From: Paraburkholderia panacisoli | GTDB taxonomy: Bacteria; Pseudomonadota; Gammaproteobacteria; Burkholderiales; Burkholderiaceae | NCBI RefSeq assembly: GCF_008369935.1 | Contig: NZ_VTUZ01000010.1 | Coordinates: 1 to 64,000 of the forward strand | DNA: 64,000 nucleotides | Reading direction: 5' to 3' | Part shown: in pieces, positions 26,739 to 38,124 of the stretch | How positions within the stretch are numbered: position 1 is the first letter of the stretch | Layout of the letters: each line of letters begins with the position of its first letter | The notes under the pieces: model-generated | What the model was told of the DNA's origin: nothing | Database searches by the model: none | What the model saw: only the letters and a program-made list of their open reading frames with translations | Position numbers and translations under genes: made by a program

Positions 26739-28205
26739 TCAACGCTTGAAATGCGGCGGCACCTGGCCGTCGACGTTGACCCACACCGAACGGGCTTCCG
26801 TATAGTCGTGCATCGCCTCGAAGCCCATCTCCCGCCCATAGCCGGACTGCCCCACGCCGCCGAACGGGCTGCCCGGATTGACGCGCTTGTAGCAGTTGAT
26901 CCAGCACATGCCCGCATGGATCTGCCCGGCGATGCGATGCGCGCGCGACAGATCGCGCGTCCACAGTCCGCTGCCGAGGCCGTAGTCGGTGCCGTTGGCG
27001 ATCGCCAGCGCTTCGTCGTCGGTGCGAAAACGCAGCACCGTCACGAACGGGCCGAACACTTCCTCCTGCGCGACGCGGTCGTTCGGGCCCGCGGCTTCGA
27101 CCACCGTGGGGCGCACGTAGTAGCCCTTCGCGAGCGACGCGTCTTGCGGCGCGGTCCCACCGGTCAGCACACGGCCGCCCTGCCCGCGCGCCACGTCGAC
27201 GAAAGCCAGCACGCGCTCCTGATGCTGCTGCGACGTGAGCGGCCCCATCTCGGTGTCGGGATCGAGCGGATTGCCGACGCGGATCGATGCGGCCAGCGCA
27301 ACGAAACGCTCGAGGAACGCATCGGCGATGCGCTCGTGCAGGATCAGACGCGAGCCGGCAATGCACGCCTGGCCCTGGTTGTGGAAGATCGCCCACGCGG
27401 CGCCGTTGATGGCGGCGTCGAGATTCGCGTCGTCGAACACGATGTTGGCGCCCTTGCCGCCCAGTTCCAGTTGCACACGCTTGAGGTTGCCCTGCGACGC
27501 CTCGACGATGCGCCGCCCCGTCGCCGTCGAACCGGTGAACGCGATCTTGCCGACGCCCTCGTGCTCCGCGAGCCGCTGCCCGGCCGTGTGACCGTAGCCC
27601 GGGACGATGTTGACGACGCCTGCCGGAAAGCCAACCTCGGCCATCAGCTCGACGATGCGCAGTGTCGACAGCGGCGTGATCTCCGAAGGCTTGAGCACGA
27701 CCGTGTTGCCGGCCGCCAGCGCCGGGCCCATCTTCCAGCTCGTGAACATCAGCGGGAAATTCCACGGCACGATCTGCCCGACCACGCCGATCGGCGCGCG
27801 CTGCACGTAGTTGAGAAAACCGGCTTCGACGGGAATCACCGAGCCTTGCAGCTTGTCGGCCATGCCGCCGAAATAGCGGAAGCAGGCGGCCGTGCGCGGC
27901 ACGTCGAGCGCGCGCGAGTCGCGGATCGGGTGGCCGGTGTCGAGCGATTCGAGCTGCGCGAGTTCCTCGGCGTTCGCCTCGATCGCGTCCGCGAGGCGCA
28001 GCAGCAGCAGGCCGCGTTCGGCGGCGGGCAGCGCGGCCCACTTCGGGAACGCGCGGGTGGCGGCGGCGACGGCAAGGTCGACATCGGCGGCCGTGGCGGC
28101 GGCGATCTTCGTGATCAGCGAGCCGTCGTGCGGATTGAGCACGTCGATCGTGCCGCCTTCGACGGCGTCGGTGAAGCGGCCGTCGATGAACAGTTGGGTT
28201 TGCAT
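26739..28205 (-). CDS. Aldehyde dehydrogenase, probable 4-hydroxymuconic semialdehyde dehydrogenase
   Basis: 488 residues with the full NAD(P)-aldehyde dehydrogenase set: PWNFPLMF, FTGSTATGRRI, catalytic Glu in LELGGKGANIVF and catalytic Cys in NQGQACIAGSR. The position between hydroquinone dioxygenase and maleylacetate reductase genes gives the substrate: the 4-hydroxymuconic semialdehyde ring-fission product, oxidised to maleylacetate (PnpE/HapE role). Start 28205 is 47 nt after the dioxygenase gene. Confidence 0.9.
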   Translation of the reverse strand: MQTQLFIDGRFTDAVEGGTIDVLNPHDGSLITKIAAATAADVDLAVAAATRAFPKWAALPAAERGLLLLRLADAIEANAEELAQLESLDTGHPIRDSRALDVPRTAACFRYFGGMADKLQGSVIPVEAGFLNYVQRAPIGVVGQIVPWNFPLMFTSWKMGPALAAGNTVVLKPSEITPLSTLRIVELMAEVGFPAGVVNIVPGYGHTAGQRLAEHEGVGKIAFTGSTATGRRIVEASQGNLKRVQLELGGKGANIVFDDANLDAAINGAAWAIFHNQGQACIAGSRLILHERIADAFLERFVALAASIRVGNPLDPDTEMGPLTSQQHQERVLAFVDVARGQGGRVLTGGTAPQDASLAKGYYVRPTVVEAAGPNDRVAQEEVFGPFVTVLRFRTDDEALAIANGTDYGLGSGLWTRDLSRAHRIAGQIHAGMCWINCYKRVNPGSPFGGVGQSGYGREMGFEAMHDYTEARSVWVNVDGQVPPHFKR

Positions 28206-28252
28206 GAATGGTCCTCGGTAAATGCGGGCGCTGCGCTTCGGAAGTCGATCGC

Positions 28253-29272
28253 TCAGAAGTCGACCGGATACGGCTTCAGTTCGCCGCTTTCATAGCGCTT
28301 GGGCAGGTTGGGCGTGGCGTTTTCCCACACCAGCAGCATCGACCGCTTGGTCGAATAGCCCTGATGGCGGATGTCGGCCGGCATCGCGCAGATGTCGCCC
28401 GCCCGCATCGTGATGCGTGCGCGCGGCGCGCCGGTGTTCTTGTCGCCGATGTCCCAGACGATTTCGTCGGACAGTTGCAGGAACCACTCGACGCGGTCGT
28501 TGCCATGAAACACCGGCAGGATGTATTCCTCGGTGGTCGGACAGAACAGGCTCTGACCGCATACGGACGTGACCGAGGGATTCCACGTCACGTCGGAGCG
28601 CGACAGATACTTGAACAAATTGAACGCGTGCAGTTGGCCTTCGAAGCCGGGCTCGACATGCACTTGCGGCTCGTCCTGCGCGACATCGGCAAACGCGCGG
28701 TTCACCGGCAGGTCATCGCGCAGCGGCGAGTCGCCTGCGAGGCCCGGCATGCGGCGCGTTGCGATGCGCGTGCGTTCGATGGCCGCATCGTTGTCGCCAT
28801 GCTTGCGGCCGAACGCGGTGCCCGTTTCTTCCGGCGCCGCGAACGGGTCGAAGCCCTCGTTGGTCCAGTCGTGCAGGATCGCCTTGAAGGTCGCCATGAT
28901 CGTCGGCGTTTCGAACGACTCCATATAGTCGACGCCCGCTTCCTTCATGATGCCGTTGAACGAGCCCGCATACACGTCGACCTTGCCGTAGTGATTGCGC
29001 GTGCCGAACACGTGATCGAAGTTGACCCAGCCGTAGAAAAAGCCCCATGCGACGTCGCGCATCATCGCGCGCAGGAACGCGTCGGCGGGGACCGCGTGGG
29101 TGCGGGTCTGCCCTTTCGCCGGCCAGTTGATCTTGACGAAGTACTCGTCGCGCAGGAATTCGAACGCGCCGAGCGTGAAGCGGCGATAGCCGGTCACGGG
29201 ATCGGGCTCGCTTGCGCGCACGGTGTCGGCGGCAAAGCCGGCCGGGTGGTTGATGTTTTCGAGAGTCGCCAT
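28253..29272 (-). CDS. Hydroquinone 1,2-dioxygenase large subunit
   Basis: 339 residues, the size of PnpD/HapD. The cupin-like C-terminal part holds His256, Asn258 and Glu262 in FHGNDRVEW and His303 in DIRHQGYS. From memory these are the Fe(II) ligand positions reported for PnpD, which makes the assignment firm. It opens hydroquinone to 4-hydroxymuconic semialdehyde with O2, as a heterotetramer with the small subunit. The small-subunit gene lies upstream, but 205 nt with repeated palindromes separate the two, unusually far for obligate partners. Confidence 0.93.
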   Translation of the reverse strand: MATLENINHPAGFAADTVRASEPDPVTGYRRFTLGAFEFLRDEYFVKINWPAKGQTRTHAVPADAFLRAMMRDVAWGFFYGWVNFDHVFGTRNHYGKVDVYAGSFNGIMKEAGVDYMESFETPTIMATFKAILHDWTNEGFDPFAAPEETGTAFGRKHGDNDAAIERTRIATRRMPGLAGDSPLRDDLPVNRAFADVAQDEPQVHVEPGFEGQLHAFNLFKYLSRSDVTWNPSVTSVCGQSLFCPTTEEYILPVFHGNDRVEWFLQLSDEIVWDIGDKNTGAPRARITMRAGDICAMPADIRHQGYSTKRSMLLVWENATPNLPKRYESGELKPYPVDF

Positions 29273-29286
29273 GTCTTGTCTCCTAT

Positions 29287-29432
29287 GTCGGTGGGAGTTG
29301 GCGCTTTAGCGTGTCGATCCGGAGTTGGCGCTTTAGCGCCTACTCCGGTCCCATGCTCTAGCACTTACTCTCACCCCATGCACGTTGTATGTCGGTGGGA
29401 GTTAGCGCTTCAGCACTTACTCCTGTCCCATG
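29287..29432. repeat. Cluster of short palindromic repeats between the two dioxygenase subunit genes
   Basis: Three to four related units: 29287-29311, 29321-29355, a half unit at 29356-29380, and 29391-29432. The core GGAGTTGGCGCTTTAGCGCC continues into TACTCC, an imperfect palindrome. Units alternate with the tail motif TCCCATG or CCCCATG. It resembles the REP-like repeats scattered in Burkholderiaceae genomes. It can fold in the mRNA between the small and large subunit genes. Confidence 0.85.
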
Positions 29433-29477
29433 AAAGATGGTTGCTGCAGTTAAGCGGATGATCAGGTCGCGTGCGGG

Positions 29478-29972
29478 TCAGTGCACGCAGATGTCGGCCC
29501 ACTTCTGCACCGAGAGTTCGCCGAACATGGTCTGCACGAGCGCCACGCCGGTTGTCTGCGCACTGAAGCGGTAAGCGCAGCCGGCTGGCAGCAGCGCCTG
29601 ATGGCCGCGGCGCAACACGACATGGCCCATCGCGCGGCCAGCCGGGTGTGAGCCCGCGTCGACGCTGCCAACACCGCTTTTCGGCGGCGTGTCGAGCTTG
29701 ATGAAGTCGATGCGGACCTCGCCGTCCATCAGGATCACGAACTCATCGTGCGCGCAGGCGAACCACGTCGATTGCCCTTCGGTGTGCAGCGCCTCGATCA
29801 CGTATTCGAGGTTCTTGCCGACCACGACCTTTTCATAGGGCGCCGATCTCGAAGCGACTTCGAATACGTTGGAGAACACATAGTGGCGGGCATCGCCGCT
29901 GGTGATTTCGATCTCGCCCTTGCGGTAGCCGTCGAGCGAGCCAAAGACGGTATGAAATGACGACTCAGTCAT
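29478..29972 (-). CDS. Hydroquinone 1,2-dioxygenase small subunit
   Basis: 164 residues from ATG 29972, which follows AGGAG. Matches the PnpC/HapC small subunit: FHTVFGSLDGYRKGEIEI, DARHYVFSNVFEVASRSAPYEKVVVGKNLEYVIEAL and the cupin-like second half MGHVVLRRGHQALLPAGCAYRF. It lacks the iron site and supports the large subunit. First structural gene of the operon; a putative LysR box lies 89-112 nt upstream of its start. Confidence 0.9.
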   Translation of the reverse strand: MTESSFHTVFGSLDGYRKGEIEITSGDARHYVFSNVFEVASRSAPYEKVVVGKNLEYVIEALHTEGQSTWFACAHDEFVILMDGEVRIDFIKLDTPPKSGVGSVDAGSHPAGRAMGHVVLRRGHQALLPAGCAYRFSAQTTGVALVQTMFGELSVQKWADICVH

Positions 29973-30060
29973 TGCTGTCTCCTGTTGTTGGAAGCTGTCG
30001 TTGGATTGAACTTTAGGTCCGCTACAGGAGGACAACAACCGGCGATCGGCCGATTACAGC

Positions 30061-30084
30061 ATTCGTGCTTTGCAAATAATCGCC
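30061..30084 (-). promoter_or_regulatory. Putative LysR-regulator box upstream of the hydroquinone operon
   Basis: ATTCGTG, four variable bases, then GCAAATAATCGCC. The same 24 bp with three mismatches recurs at 32843-32866 upstream of the transporter. The left 17 bp form an imperfect T-N11-A dyad typical of LysR sites. It sits between the regulator stop and the small-subunit gene, about 90 nt from the start codon. Confidence 0.6.
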
Positions 30085-30087
30085 GCG

Positions 30088-31017
30088 CTAGCTGACCCAG
30101 CCGCGCTCGATCAGCGGCCGGTCCCACGCGGGCTCGGGGCCCAGGTAATCGGCGAGAAACTCGACCAGCGCTTTCACTTTCAACGCCTGCCGCTGGGTGG
30201 CCGGATAAACGGCGGCGAAGCTCAGCGGCGAAAGCGTGTAGTCGGTGAGGATCGGCACGAGCGAGCCGTCCAGCAGCGCCGCACTCGCCACCAGCGTGGG
30301 CAGGCACACTACGCCGCCGCCCGTCAGCGCGTAATCGCGCAGCAGATGCACCGAGTTCGAACGGATCATGCCGGGCAGCTCCATCTCGACGACTTCGTCG
30401 CCACGCGTCATCACCCAGCGATTGCGCGACGGATAGCCTGAATAGAGCGCCGTGGTGTGCTGCAGCAAATCGCGCGGATGTTGCGGCGCGCCATGTTCGT
30501 CGACATACGCCGGTGTCGCGCAGAAAAGCCGCCGCACCGCGAAAAGCCGCCGCTCGATCAGTGACTCCGCGATTGGCGGAAAGATCTGGAACGCGACATC
30601 GAAGCCCTCTTCGATCGGATCGACCACGCGGTCGTTGACGATCACGTCGAGCTGGATGCCCGGATAGCGCCGGTTGAATTCCGCAAGCGGCGCGCCGAAG
30701 TGGCCGAGCGCGAAGCCCGGCAGCATCTGGATGCGTAGGCGGCCAGTGGGCGTGGCGCGCAACTCGCGCATCTGGTCGGTCAGTTCGTTGACGCGCCCCA
30801 CGACCTCGGAGCATTCGCGATAGAACGCCTCGCCCACTTCAGATAGACGCACGTGCCGTGTGCTGCGATGAAAGAGCGGCGCATTGACGAACTTCTCCAA
30901 CTGCTGGATGCGGGTCGTGATGACCGAACTCGTCACGCCCAACTGCCTCGCGGCCTCGGCGAAGCTGCTCGTCTCTGCCACTCGCACGAAGGCTTCGATA
31001 CTCAGAAAACGGTCCAT
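30088..31017 (-). CDS. LysR-family transcriptional regulator of the hydroquinone cluster
   Basis: 309 residues. The N-terminal winged helix (MDRFLSIEAFVRVAETSSFAEAARQLGVTSSVITTRIQQLE) is followed by the periplasmic-binding-like effector domain (RLRIQMLPGFALGHFGAPLAEFNRRYPGIQLDV). It belongs to the CrgA/AaeR-like branch by its short helix-turn-helix linker. It lies on the same strand directly upstream of the dioxygenase genes, so it is the likely activator, with hydroquinone or a ring-fission product as inducer (inferred). Confidence 0.9.
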   Translation of the reverse strand: MDRFLSIEAFVRVAETSSFAEAARQLGVTSSVITTRIQQLEKFVNAPLFHRSTRHVRLSEVGEAFYRECSEVVGRVNELTDQMRELRATPTGRLRIQMLPGFALGHFGAPLAEFNRRYPGIQLDVIVNDRVVDPIEEGFDVAFQIFPPIAESLIERRLFAVRRLFCATPAYVDEHGAPQHPRDLLQHTTALYSGYPSRNRWVMTRGDEVVEMELPGMIRSNSVHLLRDYALTGGGVVCLPTLVASAALLDGSLVPILTDYTLSPLSFAAVYPATQRQALKVKALVEFLADYLGPEPAWDRPLIERGWVS

Positions 31018-31286
31018 GCTGCTCCCTGCTCCGCCAGTTCGGGATGCCAGTTTATACGGGCTGGTGCGGGGCGTGCCGATGGATTATGGCGATGGATTGC
31101 GCCGATGATTGCGGTGATGATCGGCAAGCGGGAGCGCTTGTGTTGCCGGATGGTCGGGTGGCCGCAGCCGATGCTCGCCGGCGCGGTCATCATCTCCATG
31201 CGCAAAGCCGGCGAGCATGGCCGCCGGCTGCGCTTCCTTGCTGCTTCCGACCAGGCGCACGCTTGAGCGCGCCTGGGTCGGCTTTT

Positions 31287-32543
31287 TCATTCGGGCTGCT
31301 CGCTCGCCGGCAGTTCGATCGCCGGTTGGATTCGCCGGCGCAGTCTGGCCGGCGCGGTTTCTTCGAGAAACAGGCACACGCCGATGCCGAGCACGACCGC
31401 GCAGATCGGCAGCCAGAGAATGTTCTGAATCCCGAAGTGCGTCGCGACGAAACCGGCCAGCGCCGGCGCCACGCCGCCGCCGAAGATCTCGCCCGCTCCC
31501 ACGACGACGCCGATCGAAGTCGAGATCATGCCGGCCGGCGCGGCTTCCGTCGCAACGGGCCCCGACAGCAGCGACACGAGCCCGAGCGTGAAGAACGAAG
31601 CGACGAACAGCACCGCGAACAGTTCGACCGGCTGCGCCCCGATGCCGCGAAACAGGTACAGCATGACCGCGGTGCCCGCGAAGCCGACAATGCCCGCCAC
31701 GCGCCGGCCGACCAGATCGGACAGACCCGGCAAGCCGAACTGGCCGATGAAACCGCCAAAACCGATCGCCGACACCACGACGCCCATGCGCTGCGTGTCG
31801 AGCGCCAGATATTCGGTCAGATATAACGGCAGCATGGCGCCCAGCACGAACACGCCAGTCATTGCGCAGAACAGCGCCACCATCGCGACGGGGATGTTGC
31901 GGCTCTTCAGCACGTCACGCCAGTTGCCGCGTTCGGAGCGCGACTCGACGCGCTTGGGCGCGGCTTGCGGCTCGCGAATCACGCGGAACATCAGCAGTCC
32001 CAGGATCAGCCCGGGAATCGACACCAGCGCGAACACCCAGCGCCACGTCATCACGTTGAGCAGTTGCGTCGCGATGATCGGCGAGAGCGCGAGGCCGAAT
32101 AGCGCGAAGCCGCTTTGCTGGAGTCCGAGATTGAAGCCGCGACGCTTGGGATGCGACGCGTCCGCGGTGGCCGCGAAGCTGGTCGGGCAGAAAGAGCCTT
32201 CGGCCACGCCCATCAGCGCGCGCACGGCGAGCAGGCTCGCGAGGCCGCCGGCCAGCCCGGAAAAACCGGACAGCAGAGAAAAAACGAGGATCGCCGGGAT
32301 CAGTACTTTGCGGCGGCCGATCTTGTCGGAGATGCCGCCCATCAGCGCCGCGAAAATACCCCACGAAAGCCCGAGGATGCCGATGCAGTTGCCGACGTCC
32401 TGCGCGGTCAGATGCAGGTCTTTCATGATGGACGGAAAGAGCGGCGCAATCAGCCACCGGTCGAGCCCCACCAGCCCGAAGCCGAGGGCCAGCAGTACCA
32501 CGGCCTTCCATTCGTAGGCCACATCCCAGTCTTTCGTTTTCAT
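31287..32543 (-). CDS. MFS transporter, probable aromatic compound uptake
   Basis: 418 residues, about 12 membrane helices. Start 32543 chosen for GGAG at 6 nt; an ATG four codons upstream has no such site. The loop 2-3 motif ISDKIGRRKVLIP is intact, and GLDRWLIAPLFPSIMKDLHLT is reminiscent of aromatic-acid and sugar-acid symporters. Context and the shared LysR box suggest uptake of a phenolic precursor of hydroquinone; the substrate is not shown by the sequence. Confidence 0.85.
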   Translation of the reverse strand: MKTKDWDVAYEWKAVVLLALGFGLVGLDRWLIAPLFPSIMKDLHLTAQDVGNCIGILGLSWGIFAALMGGISDKIGRRKVLIPAILVFSLLSGFSGLAGGLASLLAVRALMGVAEGSFCPTSFAATADASHPKRRGFNLGLQQSGFALFGLALSPIIATQLLNVMTWRWVFALVSIPGLILGLLMFRVIREPQAAPKRVESRSERGNWRDVLKSRNIPVAMVALFCAMTGVFVLGAMLPLYLTEYLALDTQRMGVVVSAIGFGGFIGQFGLPGLSDLVGRRVAGIVGFAGTAVMLYLFRGIGAQPVELFAVLFVASFFTLGLVSLLSGPVATEAAPAGMISTSIGVVVGAGEIFGGGVAPALAGFVATHFGIQNILWLPICAVVLGIGVCLFLEETAPARLRRRIQPAIELPASEQPE

Positions 32544-33416
32544 CTGTGTCTCCATAGGCCGCCCGGCGCACGCGGAGGACTTCGTCGATCGGGCCTCTGG
32601 TGCAGATGGACGACATGTGTTGGCGCTGGCTGCGCCGTTGGTTGTTGAGTCAAAAACTTGCGGTGATCCGCGGCTTTGGATGCGCGGTCTTGTCGATGTC
32701 CGTGGTGAGGCCCTGCGCGCGATCGTGGTTGGATTACAAACGTGTTGTGATGCGTCGGGGCGGCATTGCGATATCGGGTGTCGACGGGGCAAAGATATTC
32801 GCAAGTGCGGGCGGGCGGTACGGGGCAAGTGGCGAATGGGGTATTCGTGAATCGCAAATAATCGCCCTATTCCGCTCGACGCGAGCACGACCGTCACGAC
32901 CGTGTTGCCCTCGCCGAATAGGGTGAAAAAATGCGCCGAACATCGACTTCATCAAAATGCCCGGCCTTCGCTGATGGGAGATCAACACCCTCGCCGACGC
33001 CAATAACATGCCCAATCGCAGCACTGTTTTATTTCTCAATGACCTGAAACGGACCGGTTGTTTATTTCAACAGTCTGTATGTAATAACCCGCCAAGTTGA
33101 TACGTAAGTTTCGAATTACGGAAAAATTCCATAACAACTATGGTGCAGCGCGCCATCGTCTCTCGTGGTTCTCTATATTGGCAGTCGGGATTTATCGCTA
33201 AAAAGCCAGTCAATACGCCCCTCTGATTAACTCAACAGCGCCGATGCAATACGCCAACTCCAGCAATCTTGCAATGGTCACGAGACTCATTTTGCAGTCC
33301 TTCGAGTGCGCGTCACTTTTTCAACACAGGCATTGCTTTTTTATTTCGCCATTTCGTGACAGTGAACTAATCTCCTTTTCGCAACAACGAGAAACCAGTC
33401 TCTGCGTGGAGGCCAA
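32544..33416. other. Intergenic region with transporter control sites and porin-like leader
   Basis: 873 bases. Left part: the LysR box copy at 32843-32866 and, beside it, an inverted repeat CCCTATTC (32865-32872) / GAATAGGG (32916-32923). Right part (33000-33416) is AT-rich and ends in a leader resembling that of the intact porin. No gene is supported. Confidence 0.55.
32843..32866 (-). promoter_or_regulatory. Second copy of the LysR-type box, upstream of the MFS gene
   Basis: ATTCGTG, then four variable bases and GCAAATAATCGCC, 21 of 24 bases identical to 30061-30084 and in the same orientation to the downstream gene. It lies about 300 nt before the transporter start. Confidence 0.55.
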
Positions 33417-33578
33417 ATGAAACGACTCGCGCTTTCTACCTTCTCCCTGACATTGCTTTGCGCCACCGGCCTGGCCCATGCCCAAATAGCGTGACGCTAT
33501 ATGGCCTGCTCGATCAATCGATTCAGTTTGTGCACACTGCCAGCCCGCAGGGCGGCAATCTATGGCGTATGACGGAGG
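33417..33578 (+). pseudogene. Truncated, frameshifted porin remnant
   Basis: The start MKRLALSTFSLTLLCATGLAHAQ is a porin signal peptide nearly matching that of the porin at 12227, and the leader with CTTTTCGCAACAACGA and CTGCGTGGAG is also shared. One base is missing after the Gln codon, giving a stop at 33494. In the corrected frame, SVTLYGLLDQSIQFVHTASP and GGNLWRM continue porin homology for about 30 residues, then it stops abruptly. At least 85% of the gene is gone. The remainder is joined to a BON-domain fragment. Confidence 0.85.
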
Positions 33579-33773
33579 GTGCGTAGCGCGTTGTCCAGGA
33601 CGATGGGACTCGCCGCGTCACACGTCATCGTCCGCTCGGAAAATGGCGCAGTCACGCTGCAAGGAGCGGTGCCGAAACAGGCCGACGGCGAGAAGGCGGC
33701 AGAAATCGCCAGGGGCGTCCCGGGGGTTGTGTCGGTCACGAACGCGCTATCGATCCACCCCGAAGGAACGTAA
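33579..33773 (+). pseudogene. BON-domain fragment fused behind the porin remnant
   Basis: About 64 codons encode a single BON domain: VRSALSRT, then VIVRSENGAVTLQGAVP and ARGVPGVVSVTNALSIHPEGT. BON domains occur in OsmY-like periplasmic proteins. The first in-frame start is a GTG one base after GGAGG, too close for good initiation, and no signal peptide remains. It is most likely the 3' end of an osmY-like gene left after a deletion. Expression as a small protein cannot be excluded. Confidence 0.65.
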
Positions 33774-33896
33774 GGAGGATCGACCTGCGTGGTGTCCCAC
33801 CTTGTCCGTGGCGCGACGTCATGATTCTGTTGCGCCCGCCATCGGCGTCCGGGATGCAGCGTGCAAGCCTGGCGGCCGATGGTGGCGGCCCTGGGT

Positions 33897-35375
33897 TCAA
33901 CACGCAGTCAGCTCGAAGACGTGATAGCCCCAAGGCGAGAGATCCAGATAAAGACCGCGCGAGACGAGGTCATCGCCGTCGCGATCAAAAGCCGCCGGCC
34001 CCATCATGTCCCTGAGCCGCACCGTGCTGCCGGTCACATCGGCAAATGGGATTCGGACATAACACTGGCTCTGGTTGCCCGCGTAGTTGACCACCACGAG
34101 CCACCGTTCGCAGTCGCCGCGTTGCCAGGTCCACGCGATGAAACAATCCGAGGTCCAGTTGCCCTCCCATGCCGGCACGATTTCGACCTGGCTCCACGTG
34201 CCTTCCCGAAAGACCGGTTGCCGCAGCACCGTCATCAGGTTCTCGTAGAACCCTTGCAAGCATGCGTCGACAGGCTCCACAGGCGCCCGCACCAGATGCG
34301 GCGAAATCCGTTTCCTGCAGCCGTCGAACTGGCCTTGGTGAAAGAAGCGCAAGCCCGGCGTCAGAAACGTGATGACTGCGCCTGCTTCGTGTTTGCCGGG
34401 TTCGAAGCTCGCCGCGGCCCGCGGCTCGTCGTGGTTCTCCAGGAAGCGGGCCAGCTTCTGCTGGTAGTCGAGCCCGGCGTGCAAGTGCTCGCGCACCGTC
34501 CGCGCGTTCGCATCGCGCAAGCGGTCGTACATCTGCTTGTCGTAGGCGTAATCGAAGCCCTGCTGCTGCATCGTCCATTCGAGATCCCAATACACCTCCG
34601 CCATGAACAGGAAGTGCGGATGCTCGCGTCGCACGGCCTCGGTCGCCTTCGGCCAGAAGGGCTCGGCGCGGATGCCCCAAGTTCGTTCGAACACGTCGGG
34701 CAAGACCAGCATGGCCATGTCGCAGCGCAGGCCGTCGCATTGCCCGGCGATTCTCTTCAGTTCGCCGATCATTGCCTGCTGCAATTCCGGATTGCCGTAG
34801 TCGAGCTGCAGCGTGTCGGGCCAGCCGTCGAAGTACGGGTCCCGGCCGTGCGCGAGTATCAGCGGCCCGTTACTCGTCTGCACCCGGCAATAGTTGCTCG
34901 GCGAGCGAACCAGGTCCGCCTCGCTGCCATGCACGAAGTAGTCCGGATGCGTGTCGATCCAGTCGTGATCCGGCGCCATGTGATTCGGCACGAAGTCGAG
35001 CATCAGCTTCAGTCCGCGTTGCTGCAGGCGCTGCCGCAAGCGGGCGAGCGCCTCGGCGCCGCCCAGATCGCGATGAACCGTGTAGCTGCGGATTGCGAAT
35101 CCGGAGCCGGCGATGTCGTCGTCAGTGAGGTCCGGCAGCGTCTCGGCGAATTCGCGGCGCCATCCGGCATGCGCGCGCGAGATGAGCTGGGCCGCCGGAC
35201 CGGTCTGCCAGACGCTCAGCAACCAGACCCAATCAAAGCCCAGCGCGGCGAGGCGATCCAGTTCGGCATCCGGAATATCGTCGAGTGTCGCGCACCTGCC
35301 GAGCGCGCGCGACAAGCCGGTCAGCCAGACGCGGGTGTTGATCTGGTACAGCACGGGGTAGCGTACGCTGGACAT
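33897..35375 (-). CDS. GH13-family alpha-glucosidase/amylase-like protein
   Basis: 492 residues from ATG 35375, preceded by GAGG. A (beta/alpha)8 alpha-amylase barrel is visible: YQINTRVWLTGL at the start, LMLDFVPNHMAPDH (region I), GLRCDMAML (nucleophile Asp), FMAEVYWD (acid/base Glu) and FLENHDEPR (third Asp). A small beta domain follows (WLVVVNYAGNQSQCYVRIPF). It has no signal peptide, so it is cytoplasmic. Substrate not determined; a maltooligosaccharide or glucosyl-compatible solute is plausible. 10 nt after the GH63 gene, so the two form an operon. Confidence 0.85.
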   Translation of the reverse strand: MSSVRYPVLYQINTRVWLTGLSRALGRCATLDDIPDAELDRLAALGFDWVWLLSVWQTGPAAQLISRAHAGWRREFAETLPDLTDDDIAGSGFAIRSYTVHRDLGGAEALARLRQRLQQRGLKLMLDFVPNHMAPDHDWIDTHPDYFVHGSEADLVRSPSNYCRVQTSNGPLILAHGRDPYFDGWPDTLQLDYGNPELQQAMIGELKRIAGQCDGLRCDMAMLVLPDVFERTWGIRAEPFWPKATEAVRREHPHFLFMAEVYWDLEWTMQQQGFDYAYDKQMYDRLRDANARTVREHLHAGLDYQQKLARFLENHDEPRAAASFEPGKHEAGAVITFLTPGLRFFHQGQFDGCRKRISPHLVRAPVEPVDACLQGFYENLMTVLRQPVFREGTWSQVEIVPAWEGNWTSDCFIAWTWQRGDCERWLVVVNYAGNQSQCYVRIPFADVTGSTVRLRDMMGPAAFDRDGDDLVSRGLYLDLSPWGYHVFELTAC

Positions 35376-35385
35376 TTCGCTTTCC

Positions 35386-38124
<2,739 letters not shown>

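Noticed and set aside
24836..28295. Two long plus-strand frames (637 and 521 codons)
   Set aside because: Antisense to the dioxygenase, reductase and aldehyde dehydrogenase genes, which carry intact catalytic motifs.
32865..32923. Inverted repeat CCCTATTC / GAATAGGG as a terminator
   Set aside because: The loop is 43 nt and there is no T-run; it is recorded only as a feature of the intergenic region.
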